Notes: a model not told the origin generated them from the letters alone. Counted from the stretch's first letter, positions 41,812 through 56,386 are shown. The stretch: 64,000 nt of DNA from Eulemur rufifrons (GCF_041146395.1 NC_090985.1:1959501-2023500); one strand, 5' to 3'. Made by a program: numbers and translations.

Positions 41812-41969
41812 CTCTTCCTCCTCCCTTTTCTCTCTCTCCCTTCTTCGTCTTCTCCCCTCTTCCCTGTCCCTCTCCCGTCACCCTCTCCTTTCTCCCTCTT
41901 TCCCTTCTCTCTCTTACTGTCTCCTTTTCGCTTTCTCCCTGACTCTCCTCCTCTCTGTCCTCCTCTCGG
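41812..41969. repeat. Polypyrimidine tract, about 155 bp
   Basis: Mostly C and T on the plus strand (cttcctcctcccttttctct and similar) with only rare purines. It is imperfect low-complexity DNA. Confidence 0.9.
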
Positions 41970-43530
<1,561 letters not shown>

Positions 43531-44986
43531 ACCAATTGGCTTTCTCTCTTGCAACAAATCTAGCTTATGGGACCATAGGACTGGTGGGCTAGAGAGCCCC
43601 AAAGGCGGAACAACGTGCTGTGAGCCCCCTTACTGGTGCCTGTCCCCCTGCCCCCTCCCATCTCCAGGCAGGCGTGTGCCTCAGGCTGCCCAGGAAAAGG
43701 ATGGAAACAGATGCAAAAGAGAAAAGTACATTAATATATTTTAAAAGAGCATGCCATATCCAAATGCTAGAATCACACAAATAGGAACGTGAGCCAACAG
43801 AGAAAGAGACGCAAGGATGCTTTAGGAATCGGGAAGGCCTCAGAGTGAATCGCATCCCCAGATGTAACAGAATGGCTTGAAAAAGGGTAAACATGGTCTC
43901 TGTCTCTTCAAAACCTCCTCTGCCGTTCTGAGAACTAAATCTGCATCCCAGCCTCTGGCCAGAGGTCGGGAGGGGCCGGGAGAGTCCTTGGCTCTTTGCG
44001 CCACAGGGCACGGCTCAAGGGACTGTCCGGGTGGAGGGCAGGGGACCCTTAGTTGCCTCGGGCTGAATCAGAGACCGCCAAGCACAGCTGAACAGCGATA
44101 CCCTGAAGCCGAAAACCTGCCCCGTAAAAAGCTCCACATTTCTGCTCAAAGACAGGCCATGGATGCTTTGAGATGGAGTCTGCCAACCTCCTCACTTGCT
44201 GGCGAATTCATAAACTTCTCTTTCCTTCTGCTCAAACCACAAGTCCTTGTTCTGGTGCTGTGGCCTTGGGGACAGGGCCGCACTTCCGTCCCCGGGAGAG
44301 AGAAGGGCCCATGGGCCGTGTGTCACCTTGAAAGGCCCATTCGGAGAGAGTGGATTTCAAAGGATACAGTCAGTTGAATGGTTAAGGATCATTCCTCCCA
44401 ACCAGCTGGGTTACCTATTAACCTCAGTGTTTGTAGTTTTCTTCTGATTAGAAAGCAATGAATGCTCGCTGTGGAGAGTTGAGGAAGATGAGGCAAGCAC
44501 CCACGTTGTTCCTTCTCCGTGTCTCCCTCACGTATGTTTTACGCACCGTAAGAGCCGCCAGACTCGTTAAACTCTCTGTGAGCACGCTAGGGACTTGTGC
44601 CAACACCCCGAACGCTGGGGTCGGTTTGTGACTCTAGTATGTCCTACCTTAGTCTAACTAGTTTAGAAATCGGCAGTACAAGTGGGGTGCTCCAGTGCAA
44701 ACTAAAACGCGTGCGTCGACAGATTGGCTGGGCGACACAGTGAGGAAACCGAGTCAGAGACCGAGGAGCCGCAGCCCCTGCTGTCCGCGCTGAACCTTCG
44801 TGAGCCTCGCCTGCCGTGACCGGGGAGGCGCGTTTGCTTCCTGAAGAGTTTGCAGCTCTGGGGAAGAGGTTAGAAAAAGAACCTTGGGAGCAGGTGCCGG
44901 TTGTTACCGTGTTTCACAAGATGCTACAAGGACCAGATGAGCAAGGAAAATAACCGACTTGTTTCTAAGAGTAATAAAAGGGGATG
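43531..44986. other. Unassigned intergenic sequence
   Basis: No recognised family. The 166-codon plus-strand frame at 43877-44377 has no family signature. Confidence 0.45.
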
Positions 44987-45330
44987 GGCCGGGCGCGGTG
45001 GCTCACGCCTGTAATCCTAGCACTCTGGGAGGCCGAGGCGGGAGGATAGCTCGAGGTCAGGAGTTCAAGACCAGCCTGAGCAAGAGAGAGAGAGAAACCC
45101 CCTTCTGTACTAAAAATAGAAAGAAATTATCTGGACAACTAAAAATATATAGAAAAAATTAGCCGGGCATGGTGGCGCATGCCTGAAGTCCGAGCTACTC
45201 AGGAGGCTGAGGCAGGAGGATTGCTTGAGCCCGGGAGTTTGAGGTTGCTGTGAGCTAGGCTGACGCCACAGCACTCTAGCCCTGGCAAAAGAGCGAGACT
45301 CTGTCTCAAAAAATAAATAAATAAATAAAT
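44987..45330 (+). mobile_element. Strepsirrhine-type Alu with target-site duplication
   Basis: A full dimer with ttatctggacaactaaaaat and an (AAAT)n tail. aataaaagggga flanks both ends. It is one of the least diverged copies here. Confidence 0.97.
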
Positions 45331-46179
45331 AAAATAAAAGGGGACGGAGAAAGGCCAGAAAGCAAAGTTGAAAGTAACCGCCTCTGGCTGAGAAAGGCTG
45401 AGTAAGGGGATCAAGAGAGGCCACAGGCAAACGCCAGGTTAAAGGTGTGCTGCCCAGTTGCAATCAAGGCAAAGTTAAATTGCGGTGTGGTGTCACACCT
45501 ATTGCTAAAATGTCCCTCTGGCTACACTGTCTCAGAGCAAATATTAGATCAAGGCTGTGACCTTTACACCCATTGCTCCAGGTCGCCTCCAGGTCCCTCC
45601 CGGGAGCCAGGAGCCGCCTGTGCTGGGAGAAGGAGCCTGGGGACTTGGAATAGAGAAACAATCAGGCCTGGACACCAAGTCCCGAGAGAACAGTGGGTGC
45701 GGCTCCCGGAGGAGGAACTGACGGTGACATTTTGAGAGTCACAGTGCCAGCAAAACAGAGCAAAACATCCCTCTCCCCGTGACTCTGGCCTCAAGAACCC
45801 TGTGATCGCTGGGGACCTGTAACTGCTCTGGGGACAGCGCGAGGCCAACAGGCGGGGAAAGCCGTGCAGCCTGCAAGCAGGACGCATCCGCCAAAGCCCC
45901 GCAGACCTGGCTCAGGAGGGAAAAGGGAAAGAGAAGAACCTTCCAAAGCGCGTCCTTGGAGAGCAGCGGGGAAGGGAGTGCCCGCCAGAGAGGATCAGGG
46001 AACATCCCCGCCCGCCAGGTCCGAGTCTCCGCAATAGCTGCCCAGTGGCTCGGAGTTTCTGTGACCCTAAGGCTGCCGGTGTCGCCCAAGTTTCTCCCCT
46101 TTGGACGGGAGTGTTGGTGGCCACTGTCCCGTCTCTGTCCCCCTCTGAGTACTAGGTGTGCAGAAGGCAGGTAACCTGA
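45331..46179. other. Unassigned intergenic sequence
   Basis: No recognised repeat, exon or RNA gene. Confidence 0.45.
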
Positions 46180-46410
46180 CCTTTTAGATTAGCTGTTGGT
46201 AAACCGTTGCTCACCGGCAAAGTATGTCTTCGGCCTGTTTTTGTAAATAAATCTTGATGGAAACAAAGCCAAGCCCACCATTTACATATGGTCCTGTGAC
46301 TGCCTTTTGTGCTACCGTGGCAGAGTTGGACGGGTGTGACCGATACGCCAGGGCCCACAAGCCTAATGCCTTTTGAGAAAAAGTTCGTGGACTCCTGTTC
46401 TAGAACAACA
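46180..46410 (-). mobile_element. Ancient DNA-transposon-like fossil
   Basis: gcctgtttttgtaaataaat, then aagcccaccatttacatatg, gctaccgtggcagagttgga and gagaaaaagttcgtggactc match a widespread hAT-like repeat in its reversed form; I do not name the family. Confidence 0.6.
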
Positions 46411-47139
46411 GTCCTCTGGACCGAGAGGACCCACGTCCAAGGCGATGCAGAGACCGCGGTGTGTGTGCTGGAGGTTCAGAGCTTTGGAGCTGGTGCCTTG
46501 ACTCGATGGGCCTTCGTGCTAACTCCCACGGAGTGAGAGTGAGTGCTTGTGTTTCGTTTTGTTTTCTGGAGGAAGGAGAGAGAAAAGAAAAGGAATATTT
46601 GGTGGCCAGGATGGGCCGGAGACATGGAACGCCCACTCCATAGCCATGTTCTCTTCCTCGCTGCCTGGTAGTTGCGCATGGTCAGAAGGTAAGTTTTGGG
46701 CAATAGATCATGAGTGAAAATGACATGTGTCCCTTTGGCCTGAGGCACCGACAAGCCCTGGGATAAGTCTCTGTGCTCTCTAATCTGCTGATGTGGAACG
46801 TGTCATGTTGGGAAGGTGGTGACACAAGGTGGAGACAGCCTGGATCCCTGGGTCACCTGCTGGAAGGTCTGACTGATGCAATAAACATTACACGTATGTC
46901 ATAATTTAAATAAAATTGAGTTTATGCTCACATACAATTTATATTCGGTAATATAATTTTATATTTATATTAATAGTTTCCCATACTATGTAAAACAGTC
47001 TTTGAAAACAAGACTTTTAATAACTTCAGAATATTCTATTGGATTATTTTGTTGATCTCGTTCCATGCGTGGGAAGGTATGACAAGAAAGACAAGTTCAT
47101 TAGCTGCCTATAGGAGGATAATCTAGTGCAATTTTTTTT

Positions 47140-47345
47140 AAAGTACAATTTATCCCCTTTGATTCAGTGATTCTTTTTCTGGAAATTTATCCTCTGGCGA
47201 TAGTAAGAGATGTGGGCAAAAATTTATCAACAGATATTTTTGTTTTAGCTGATTTATAATATCAAAATTAGAACTAATCTAAGTGCCCAACAGTAACGGA
47301 TTTGTCACGTAACCGACAACGCACTTCCAGGCACTGTCTGTTTGT
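47140..47345 (+). mobile_element. L1M-type LINE fossil
   Basis: ttctggaaatttatcctctg then gatttataatatcaaaatta and ctaagtgcccaacagtaacg follow the old L1 ORF2 3' order. The coding frame is gone. Confidence 0.65.
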
Positions 47346-47357
47346 GGATGTGGCTGG

Positions 47358-47729
47358 TTGAGCGTCGAGGGGCTGCAGCTGAGACACGGAACACGGCTCG
47401 GATCTAACAATTGGCAGGTTGGCCGTCTCGGCCGTTCACACGGTACCTATTCATTTCCTGTTGACTGCTTTGGATTAGGGATGGGGCTGGCTGAGCTTTT
47501 TCTCTTCTTAATTTCCTTGGCAACCCGCGAGTTCTGGCTGCAAAGACTCTCAGATGTTCTCCTGGACATCAAACAGCTACAGCCCCACATTTGGTTACAT
47601 AAAGTGCAAATGAATCATGAACACATGGATTACATTTCTGCGCAAATACACAGGGATTTCACATTATGGGAAGTGGACTATGGGCTGTACAAATTAGCAC
47701 TGGGTTTGGGAAGTCAATGGAATCACTGA
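47358..47729 (+). other. 123-codon open frame, unknown
   Basis: Starts MSVEGLQLRHGTRLGSNN and ends GLGSQWNH. The composition is balanced, with runs such as VDYGLYKLALGLGS, which is less GC-driven than other chance frames here. I match it to no family. It directly follows an L1M fossil, has no credible splice or promoter context and may be transposon debris. Confidence 0.2.
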
Positions 47730-48359
47730 ATAGAACCTCAGTGTAGCTACGTCTGTCTGCTCTTCCCCCAAACACTCTTCCTTAGCACCCTAGAAATGAC
47801 AGCTATTCAACTCAAGGGAATGCTGAAAGCCAGTTTTTCAAGAGAGATGTGAGGCCAGATGAATTTGCCAGAAGTTTCTGGGTTTATTTATTTTGTCCCA
47901 AAGCCAGCAAAGACTAAACAACATGCAGAATGAATCCTCCCTTTCTCTTGGCTTCTGTGTTGAAACTTTCTTAATTTTCATCTTTCTTTAGTCTCATCTC
48001 TGTTTAGATGCTACATGTCTTTTCCATTGCATGTTCCTTAAGTGCTGGGGTTTTCTAAGCTTCACCCCCATCCATGTTCTTACAATACTTTCTAGGTTAT
48101 CTTAAATCTGAGTCTTTGACTTCAGCTACCTTCTATACCCTGCCGATGCTCACATTTCTCTCCCCTCCGGGATCCCTCTCCTGACCTCGGCGCCTGCGTC
48201 CGTGTGTCCACGCGGCGACTCCACTCTCTGCAGCCCACAGATGCCCCAAACTCCATGTGTCCAAACCGAACTCATCACCTTCCTCCTCATTCCAGCCGCT
48301 CTCCCTGCGTTTACTATCTTAGTAACCGGAAGTGAAAATCATTCAGTCACCAATGGCGT
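47730..48359. other. Unassigned sequence, possibly old LINE debris
   Basis: ccccaaactccatgtgtcca then aaccgaactcatcaccttcc (48248-48285) resembles a common ancient repeat phrase, not named. Confidence 0.35.
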
Positions 48360-48660
48360 CATTTAATTCGTTTAGACCGTTTCGAGTTCCCCCTTGTGTG
48401 CCAGACACTGAGTTAGATCAGGGACGCAGAGGTGGCTAAGGCCTAGATCTTGCCCTCGGTGCACTCACACCCCAGTGGGGAAGACGGACGTGGAAACCGA
48501 TAATTCCAGGAAAAGCACAGAGTTAGAAATATGCGGAGGATCTCAGCAGCATGGGAAGGGGGCAGGGATTGCATTGGCCAGGCAAGCGTTCACAGGAAGG
48601 TTCTAGAAGGGTGAGCCTTGAGCGAGCTGAGAGTCACAGGGTAAGGGACGGGAGGCACGG
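48360..48660 (-). mobile_element. L2 fossil
   Basis: cttgtgtgccagacactgag, then agatcttgccctcggtgcac and ttctagaagggtgagccttg are the reversed L2 3' order. Confidence 0.7.
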
Positions 48661-50745
48661 GGATGGGTGTGGGAGAGCAGGGAGGTGACACGCAGCATGA
48701 TTTCAGCATCGGTGGGTGGCACATCTGAGGCAGCTGAGGATCGGATGGGCCGCGGGGTGCACGGGGACCAGGTCATGAAGACCGACCCTATTGTCTTCTC
48801 AAGGCTGGGATCTCACCAGATGGTTTGCGTGGATTCCCAGAGGAGTGTTACGTGGAAAATATACAGGGCAGATTCCTACAGCTGTGGGAGAGGGTGAGTC
48901 TGAGCAGAGCAAGACGAGCTAAAGGTGGAGAAAGTAGGAGACTCCGGTTGTCCTCGCAGGACAGCGTGAGAGCCTGAACCAGGAGGCGGCAGAGAAGTCC
49001 ATGGGTTTGGGGGAAGTTTAGGATACATGACCTCCAGGACGCGAGTGAAAGTTGAATAAAGGAAACGAAGTTGGGGATGGCGTGCAGTGTTTGGCTGGGT
49101 GGTGGGGCGTGGACTCCTGGTGCTAGGAGAGAAGACACAGGCGGTCTCCAACATACCCCCGGTGTATCATGCGGCGGTGCCTGGAGCTCACCCTCCTGCT
49201 TCCCGTCCCTGTACCCGGTGGGCACCGGCTCCCGCGGCTCGGGCGTGCCCACACCTCCTCCATGCGCTCACTCAGCCGAGCGTGGGCCAGCTCACCTGTC
49301 CGGTCAGAGTCTCTGACCCGGCTCAGCCGGGCTGCATCCTGACTGTGCCCCCACATCTCCCAGGGCTGGGCGCACCCACCCGGCCCACCGCGGGCTCCTG
49401 CCCTGCCCACCCATCCCCCAAGAGAGCTGCTGACAACACAGCCAGCACCCAGGTGTGGTTTGCTGACTGCAGAACGCATCTTGGGAAGGAATGAAGGTTC
49501 TTGCTGGTACAGAATTGAAATCCAGGGCGCTGGAGAAATGAGGACAGCATGGGGGCGTCTGAGCATCGATTGTGTGACAACTGTTACCAGTGTGGTCTCG
49601 GGGAAAGAGGCGGCATCAGGGATGATTCCAGCCAGGTGACCCTCTTGCGGTGTGACTTGGGGCAGTGGCGACCTCTCTGCCTACTAGGTGAGTGGTTGGT
49701 TTTGCCTGTGTGAGGGAACGGCCACGACCCGGGAGGCAAAGCACGGTGACAGCAGGTGTGGGCCGGGCCCTGCAGAGACCGGGTGGGGGAGGGACGGCCG
49801 GTGGGACAGCAGTGGCGGGGGAGGAGCGGCAGGACGGCAGCAGGTGGCCCCAAGGAGGGGCTCCATCGTGGGCACTGGTGGCCTCTCCTCGGTTCCTCGG
49901 CAGCACAGGAGTGTCGGCTGCAAATGGGGCTTTGAAAAGGGCCCGGACAGGCGCAGACCGAGATCTCGGGGCCCAAGGACGGAGGCAGAGACCGGGCGGG
50001 GAAGAGAGGACAGGCGGAACAAGCCCCCAGAGCAGCAGCCGGGCCGTGTGCGCTGCAGACGGGTCGGCACGGAGACAGTGGCCTGAGTGGGCACCGAGGC
50101 TGCGAGGGGCTGGCGCTGGGGAGGCTCCGGGACCTTCTGTGGGCTCTGTGGCCAGGGTCAAGGAAGGGAGAAGGCAACACAGCCCGGGAGGAGCTGGAAG
50201 GTGTCCCGGAAAGAGTGAAATGTCTTTGAGGCTAAGCTTAGCGCCACCCCCCCATGAGGGCCAGTCTGTTTCCTGGCTGGGACGCCTCTCCTTGCTGAGC
50301 CCACGCCTGGCCCTGGAGTCACGCAGTCCACGCCACATTCTTAGCTCCCACATGTCCTTCTGCCCTGCCTGTGGACACAGCCTGAGTCTGGTCTCAGCAA
50401 CTTGACTCTGGGTCCTCCCTCGAGAACTGAGCTCTGGCCTGTTGTGCCAACTCTCTGTACTTGGAACGGTCTCGGAGAGGAGACCTGGCCTCGGGTGGCC
50501 ATCGGCCTCCTGGTTGACGTCCATCCCAGCACATCCAGTGTCCCCGGGAAGGTGGGGTTCAGACAATAGTCCTTTGTGCCCCCGTCTCAGCCAGGCCTCT
50601 GGCTCCCCCAGGTTCCCCCAGCCAGACCCGCTGAGGAGTCCCCAGGGCCGAGCTGACTGAGGGCAGAAGACAGAACCCACGAACCCTGCAATGGTGGGCT
50701 TGTCACCTACGTAGGCTCCCGAGACAGAACAAAGACAGGACGGTG

Positions 50746-50750
<5 letters not shown>
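48661..50750. other. Unassigned GC-rich intergenic sequence
   Basis: It contains the longest open frame of the window, 386 codons on the minus strand (49616-50776), whose start lies in the CA repeat. Frames over 130 codons are open on the plus strand too, so composition explains it. No domain is recognised. Confidence 0.45.

Positions 50751-50778
<28 letters not shown>
50751..50778. repeat. (CA)n microsatellite
   Basis: About 14 CA units. Confidence 0.95.
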
Positions 50779-51654
50779 GCTATAAAACTTTTGCATTGAA
50801 ACAATAAAAAGCTTTCAGGATAAAATGAGACTCTATACCTTTGGGTCTATAGAAAATATTTTATGATAATTAAAAGTATAAGGTGAGATAAGGTATCACG
50901 AATGTGCTTTCTAAAGTACACACGGTGCGTGAACGATGGATGAAGCGAGCTCCATCCGTCTGAGTTGCTGAAAGGTCTCCCTGCCTGGCAGCCCCTGCGG
51001 GCAAGGGAGGCCCCGACAGGGCGTTTCTGGGCTTCCTTTTCCAGGCTTAGTGTGCAGAGAGCGGTCACGGCAGGACATGGAGCGCGCTCTCCACTCAGCA
51101 GCCCCCGGCAGGGACGGCTGGGATGAGTCCTGGCGGCAGAGGAGTGATTGGCATCAGCCGCCTTAGGACTCTCCCTCCTTCTGTGACTCTTTGTCCTTGA
51201 GCGAGTCATATCTTCTTCTGGGCTTCGGTGTCCCCGTGTGTGTGAGGGCTGCCTTGGGACAGGGCTTTGCCTGATGTGCTTGGCAGAGCCCCGGCGGGTG
51301 CTGGGGGCCCGGGCCGTAGACTCACCCCCTCGCCTTCAACCGGAACAGCTTCACGTTGGCTCGTGTTAGCTCTGGGTGCCCCACCTGAGATGTTTGAAGA
51401 GAGATCTGGTCCCCTTCAAGGTGCGCACCACTGTGGAGTAGCTCATCCTGCGCCTCCCAGCGCTAGCGTCTGCGGTTCCGTGGCTACGCTCACCAGGCCG
51501 TGGAGTGGCCCCGAGATGGCGCCTTCCCCGCTGGGACAGGTGGGCAGGGACGGCCTTTCGCTGACACAGCACACAGTTCTCGGCTGAGAAACTGTAACTG
51601 GCTCTTCTGCTCGTTACGTGAGACCACGGGGCGTAAGTTCCACCTCCACTGTCT
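50779..51654. other. Unassigned intergenic sequence
   Basis: Nothing recognised. Confidence 0.45.
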
Positions 51655-51800
51655 TCGCTCTGTGGCCCCAGGCGAGCCCCTCACCCCCTGAGCCTCCGCT
51701 GCCCCATCTGTGAAATGGGGAAACCACGAGGGTTAGCCGGTGACGTGTGGCGGTGACCGGGCAGTTCTCTGTGACGCGTGAGGCACGTGAGTACAGACCG
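51655..51800 (+). mobile_element. MIR fragment
   Basis: cgctgccccatctgtgaaat then ggggaaaccacgagggttag match the forward MIR core. Confidence 0.65.
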
Positions 51801-53576
51801 TCGTCATTAACCACTGTCAATGCTGAGCAGGCTCTGCGGTTTCCAGATGGGATTTTAGGGCTTTTTGCAGAGATTTGGGATGACCGCGTCCGCCAGGTTA
51901 GAGAGCCAGGCTGTGCTTCTGTCCTCCTTCAAATGCCGTATGAAGCTCAATTTGTCCTTAATGTAAATGTTTAAAAATTATAAAGCATTTTAAATTCCAC
52001 AAATTGGCATAAGAGGCTATGTTTTCTAAGTGCAAAAATAAGCGACTGAGGCAGTGAACGTTTTAAAACTAATGAGCTGGTTGAAAAAGAGCATTGAGCT
52101 TTGGGTGCATTTGCCGTCCTCGGAGCTGCAGGCATCTGGGTTAATGGTCACATGAGACTGCAAAACAGTTCACTGGCTGTCACTAAGCCACCCCGACTCC
52201 CTTGCGGCCCCTGTCATGCAGACTGTCACATGTCACTCCATGTGGCATGGCAGCTCTAACGGCGGGAAGTGGCCGAGGGTGTGGGAGGCGGTGCTGACCT
52301 CTGCCGGTGACACAGCCTGGAGGACACGGCGGGTCCCTGGCTGCGCAGCGCCGTGCTGGAGGGCGAAGAAGCAAAGTCCGAGAGGTTGTGACGTTGGGCC
52401 GTTGCTGGCAGCAGTGGCTCAGCCCTTTCTCAAGTGTTCAGTGGGATTTGGCGACATCAGCTGGGGACTCAGAGGTCCAGGAGTGGGAAAGGGAGGAAGT
52501 GGCTGTGGGAACGGGTCCGGGTGGCCGCGGTGCTGGCCCTAGGAGCGCCAGGAGCCCACCGTGTAGCGTCGGCTGGGTCTGGGCTGTCTGCCGGCTCTGC
52601 CGGGCAGTGGCAGCTCCCGGCTTTGGGAACGGAGCAGAGGCAGCTGCAGGGAGCACTGTCCATGCCAGAGGCCGCTAAACGGGATGGAACAAGCAGATGG
52701 GCGGGCTCAGGGCAGGCTCCAAGCCCCCAGGGGAACGGACAGGCCGGGCAACAGAAGCGGGAGGCAGGCCGGCACACCAGGCCACGCAGGAGACCTGGGC
52801 CGACGGAGCTCACTCCAGGCCCAGCAGATCTGATGTCGTCCCCGGGTTGGTGTGGGCCTCGCCGGACAAGCCCTCGGAGCCCAACACCCTGGCCGCCGGG
52901 CTCGGGGCTGGGTAGGGCCCGGGGCCAACTGGGGTATCTGTGTCCACAGCCCTGGGGCGCTGCTGGTGGGGGCACAGCTGGACGCCTGGAGGACAGAGAT
53001 TGGAACGTGGGTGGCTGAAGTCACGTCTCTCCCCAGGCGGTTTGACTGGTGAGAGGTGGGCCTTCCCTCCGTCTCCTCTCCGCAGGGCGGCAAGGGTTCG
53101 GGTTTGTGTTTGGGAAGAGTAGAGGAAACAGCGAGAAGACCGTCAGGCGATCCGGCCCCTTCCTTAGCTTTTGTTTTTACCATTAGCTTCCCAGTACCCC
53201 TTTGGTCCCACATGGGGGACCCTCCCCCATTCTAGCTCTTCTAATTTGCGATGACAACAGGTTGTGCCGTCTTACCACCAGCCATTCACCCGGGAAGGGG
53301 GCACATTCAGAGAGCAAGGAGTTGTGCAAGGAAGCTCGGTGACGTGGGGCCAGTGGTGGCTGGAAGCTCACAAGTCAGTGTCCAGGGTCTTCTCAGACGC
53401 ACGTGCATGAGACCCCCGAGCCACGGGGCCCAAAGCAATAGAGTAGTTTCCACACTGCTGCAAACTCCAGAAATGCCCCCAGGCCCCACGGAACAAGACG
53501 GAAACTGTTGGCATCCACACGGGAAGCTGGCATCTAGGCAGCCTCAGAGGCATGTGAATTGGTCGAGGAAATCATT
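51801..53576. other. Unassigned intergenic sequence, GC-rich from 52250
   Basis: No recognised exon or repeat. Frames of 168-194 codons overlap on both strands at 52430-53210, a composition effect. Confidence 0.45.
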
Positions 53577-53700
53577 CACCAAGTATTTCTTCAGCATCTA
53601 CTATGTGCCAGGCACCATCCTAGGCACTTGGGATAAATCAGTGAATAAAACCAGATCTCCTCCCTGTTGGGAATACAGTCTCTACGTACAGGCATAGTTC
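53577..53700 (-). mobile_element. L2 3'-end fragment
   Basis: ttcttcagcatctactatgt, then gccaggcaccatcctaggca and cttgggataaatcagtgaat are a close reversed L2 tail. Confidence 0.85.
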
Positions 53701-54799
53701 TGGCCTCCCAGAGACTAGGGCTTCCCATATAGAATATGTATATAAATATTGCCCCCCTTTTCCCAAGAAACAAACCTGTTTCTTCTGAAAAAAAAAAAAA
53801 CAAAAAAACATAAATTAGGAAATACAGGAGAAAAGAAATCAAAAGCACTCATAATCCCACTTGCAAGAGATGATCTCTGTGCAAACCTTGGCATGTAGCC
53901 GACAGGCTATTTACAGAAAAACATTACATATAAACAGGCAACCGTTCTTATTTCTCTGTAGTTGCATGTGACTCCCAAGCCTCCATTTCATGGATGATGG
54001 GGCATTAATTTCATCGGTTCAAAGTATATTCATCACTGCGAACTGGTGACTCGGTCTTCTCCAGGTAACTGCTCCGTCAAGCGGGGATGGTCCCCGCCGG
54101 CTGCTGTGTGTGGTGGCATCGGGAAGGCGCACGCAGCCCACAGCTGCCTCTCTGGTGGCATCCGCTGCGGATGTGGCCTGTCCCCCTCTCCTTTGTCCCG
54201 CCCTGAGAGGTACCATCCCCACCACGCTGGCTGCTGGGGCGTCCGGTTCCCTGACCCAGGAAGGTCACCCCGAGTCCTCCGAGTCCAGCTGTCAGGGGCT
54301 CCCCGGGGCAGCCGCACACGCGGGCGGGGCTGGGGACGTCTTCGAGGCACAGGACACTTCGGCTATGCGGCCACCCTTGACGAGACACTCGGGAGAGTGT
54401 CCCAGAGGCTCTGACCCAGGTGGACCTTCCTACTCCAGGCTTAGGACACTCCAGGGAGGCTCGTTTCTCCCCGAATTCCCGGCAGCAAGTGGGACGCGGG
54501 TCTCTGGGCCCTTTCACTTCCGGCACGCACTGTCCCCTCTCCTGGAGCCGACCTCGGCGGGGCAGGGCGGGACGATCCTGCTCAGGCCCCGCCTGCGGCC
54601 TGCGAACCCCATGCGCCCTCCAGTTGGGCAGAGTTTGGTCTCTTTCTCCCCCTTTTTCCCCGTCTCTGCTGCTTGAATCAGAAACTTGTATTTCCTTTTG
54701 GATAAGACAAAGCTGGTCTGATACCGTCCTGTGTCCTTCCCAAATCCATGGTTTATGATGGAAATTCTGTGTTTTGAGTCCTGCAGGGTTTTCTCTTTA
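53701..54799. other. Unassigned intergenic sequence
   Basis: Nothing recognised. The 188-codon frame at 54110-54676 is matched by minus-strand frames in the same place. Confidence 0.45.
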
Positions 54800-55320
54800 T
54801 AGTCAAAGCCAAGGTTTTGGCATCAAAGAAACAAGCAAAAGAAAAACGAATCCAAATGTATTTGTTCCCACGAAAACTTAGTGGTCTAAACAACACAAAG
54901 TTACCGGCTTACGGTTCTGGAGGTCAGAGGCCCGAAATGGGTCTCAGTGGCGAAAGCCCAGGTGTCGGCAGGTGGCCTTCCTGGCTGGAGGGGGAGGGCA
55001 CGTCCTCGCTTTCGTAGCCTCTGGAGATCCCTGCGTTCCCCGGCTTGTGGCCCCTTCCGGCACCCTTACAGCCGGGGGCAGAGTCTCAGGTGGGAGCGAT
55101 GCCGACTCCCCTCCCCTTCCGCCTTCCTCTTCCTCCTCCGAGGATGCTGTGGTCACGCCGGGCCTGCCAGGGTCGCCCAGGATAACCTTCGTCTCGAGGT
55201 GAGCTGATTTGCTACCCTAATTCCGCCTTGTCAGGTAACATAGCGTGGTCACAGGTTCCTGGGAGCAGGACGTGGTCATCTTTCAAGCCGCCATTTTCCT
55301 GCCCATCACACCCATAGTCC
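54800..55320 (-). mobile_element. MaLR-type or related LTR fossil
   Basis: cttacggttctggaggtcag, gcttgtggccccttccggca, cgcccaggataaccttcgtc, tgtcaggtaacatagcgtgg and gacgtggtcatctttcaagc follow the reversed order of an ancient ERVL-type LTR. No viral gene is present. Confidence 0.55.
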
Positions 55321-55597
55321 CTCCCTTTCAGAGGCTCGATCCACACACCCGAAGCCGTGGCTTTCCAGACTGCAGTCTTCCCTCTTGACTCCGCAAAGTC
55401 GACTTAGGCATGCTAAACCCAGTGCCCTGACTTTAACAAGTTTTTTTTTATTTAAAAAAAGTTTCCTACCATCCTATAGCTGGTGTGAATGGAAAGCTCT
55501 TGCCATTCAGGGGAACTGTGGAGGCAACAGAAGGGACAGTGAAGCCACAGGGATATGGGGACGCTAACGGTAAAGAATAAAAAAAGCAACAACTCAA

Positions 55598-55937
55598 TTT
55601 TTTTTTTTTTTTTTTTTTTTTGAGACAGAGTCTTGCTCTGCTGCCCAGGCTAGAGTGCCGTGGTGTCAGCCCAGCTCACAGCAACTTCAAACTCCTGGGC
55701 TCAAGCAATCCTCCTGCTTCAGCCTCCCGAGTAGCTGGGACTACAGGCATGTGCTACCATGCCTGGCTAATTTTTTCTATATAGATTTTTAGTTGTCTGG
55801 CTAATTTCTTTCTATTTTTAGTAGAGATGGGGTCTCGCTCTTGCTCAGGCTGGTCTTGAACTCCTGACCTTGAGCGATCCTCCCGCCTCGGCCTCCCAGA
55901 GTGCTAAGATTACGGGTGTGAGCCACTGCACCTGGCC
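55598..55937 (-). mobile_element. Strepsirrhine-type Alu with target-site duplication
   Basis: Poly-T to gccactgcacctggcc; the middle is agttgtctggctaatttctt. aactcaatttt is duplicated on both flanks. Confidence 0.96.
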
Positions 55938-56386
55938 AACTCAATTTTATTTCTCCAAATTTGTGACGTTTTATGTATGTGGATCATCCTCTCCACCCTG
56001 TTTCTGTGAGCGGTTTTATTCACGCAGCAATGCCATGCGGACGTCGTGCTACGCGGTAGATCTTGCTTCATCCCATCCACTTGGTTTCCGTGGAGCATTC
56101 CCGGTTTGTTCAGCCCGTTCCCACTGCCGCTCAGGGGGCACCACCAACACGCACGGCCAGTCTGGCCCTGCGGTGCCCATGGCACAGCCGTGGCACCCTG
56201 CAGTTTCGGGGCCTGGGCCGTGGCGTGGTTACCGGGAGTAGGGGGGCTGACGGCGGGAGCACTGGATCCCAGACCCCCACCCTGGGGTGGGGGGGCTCAG
56301 GGAGCTGTTCTGACTGCAGGTGCTGACGGCAGAGCTCTTGCTGGCGGCCTCCATTGCAGCACGGCTTGGGAAAGGATTGTCTAAGG

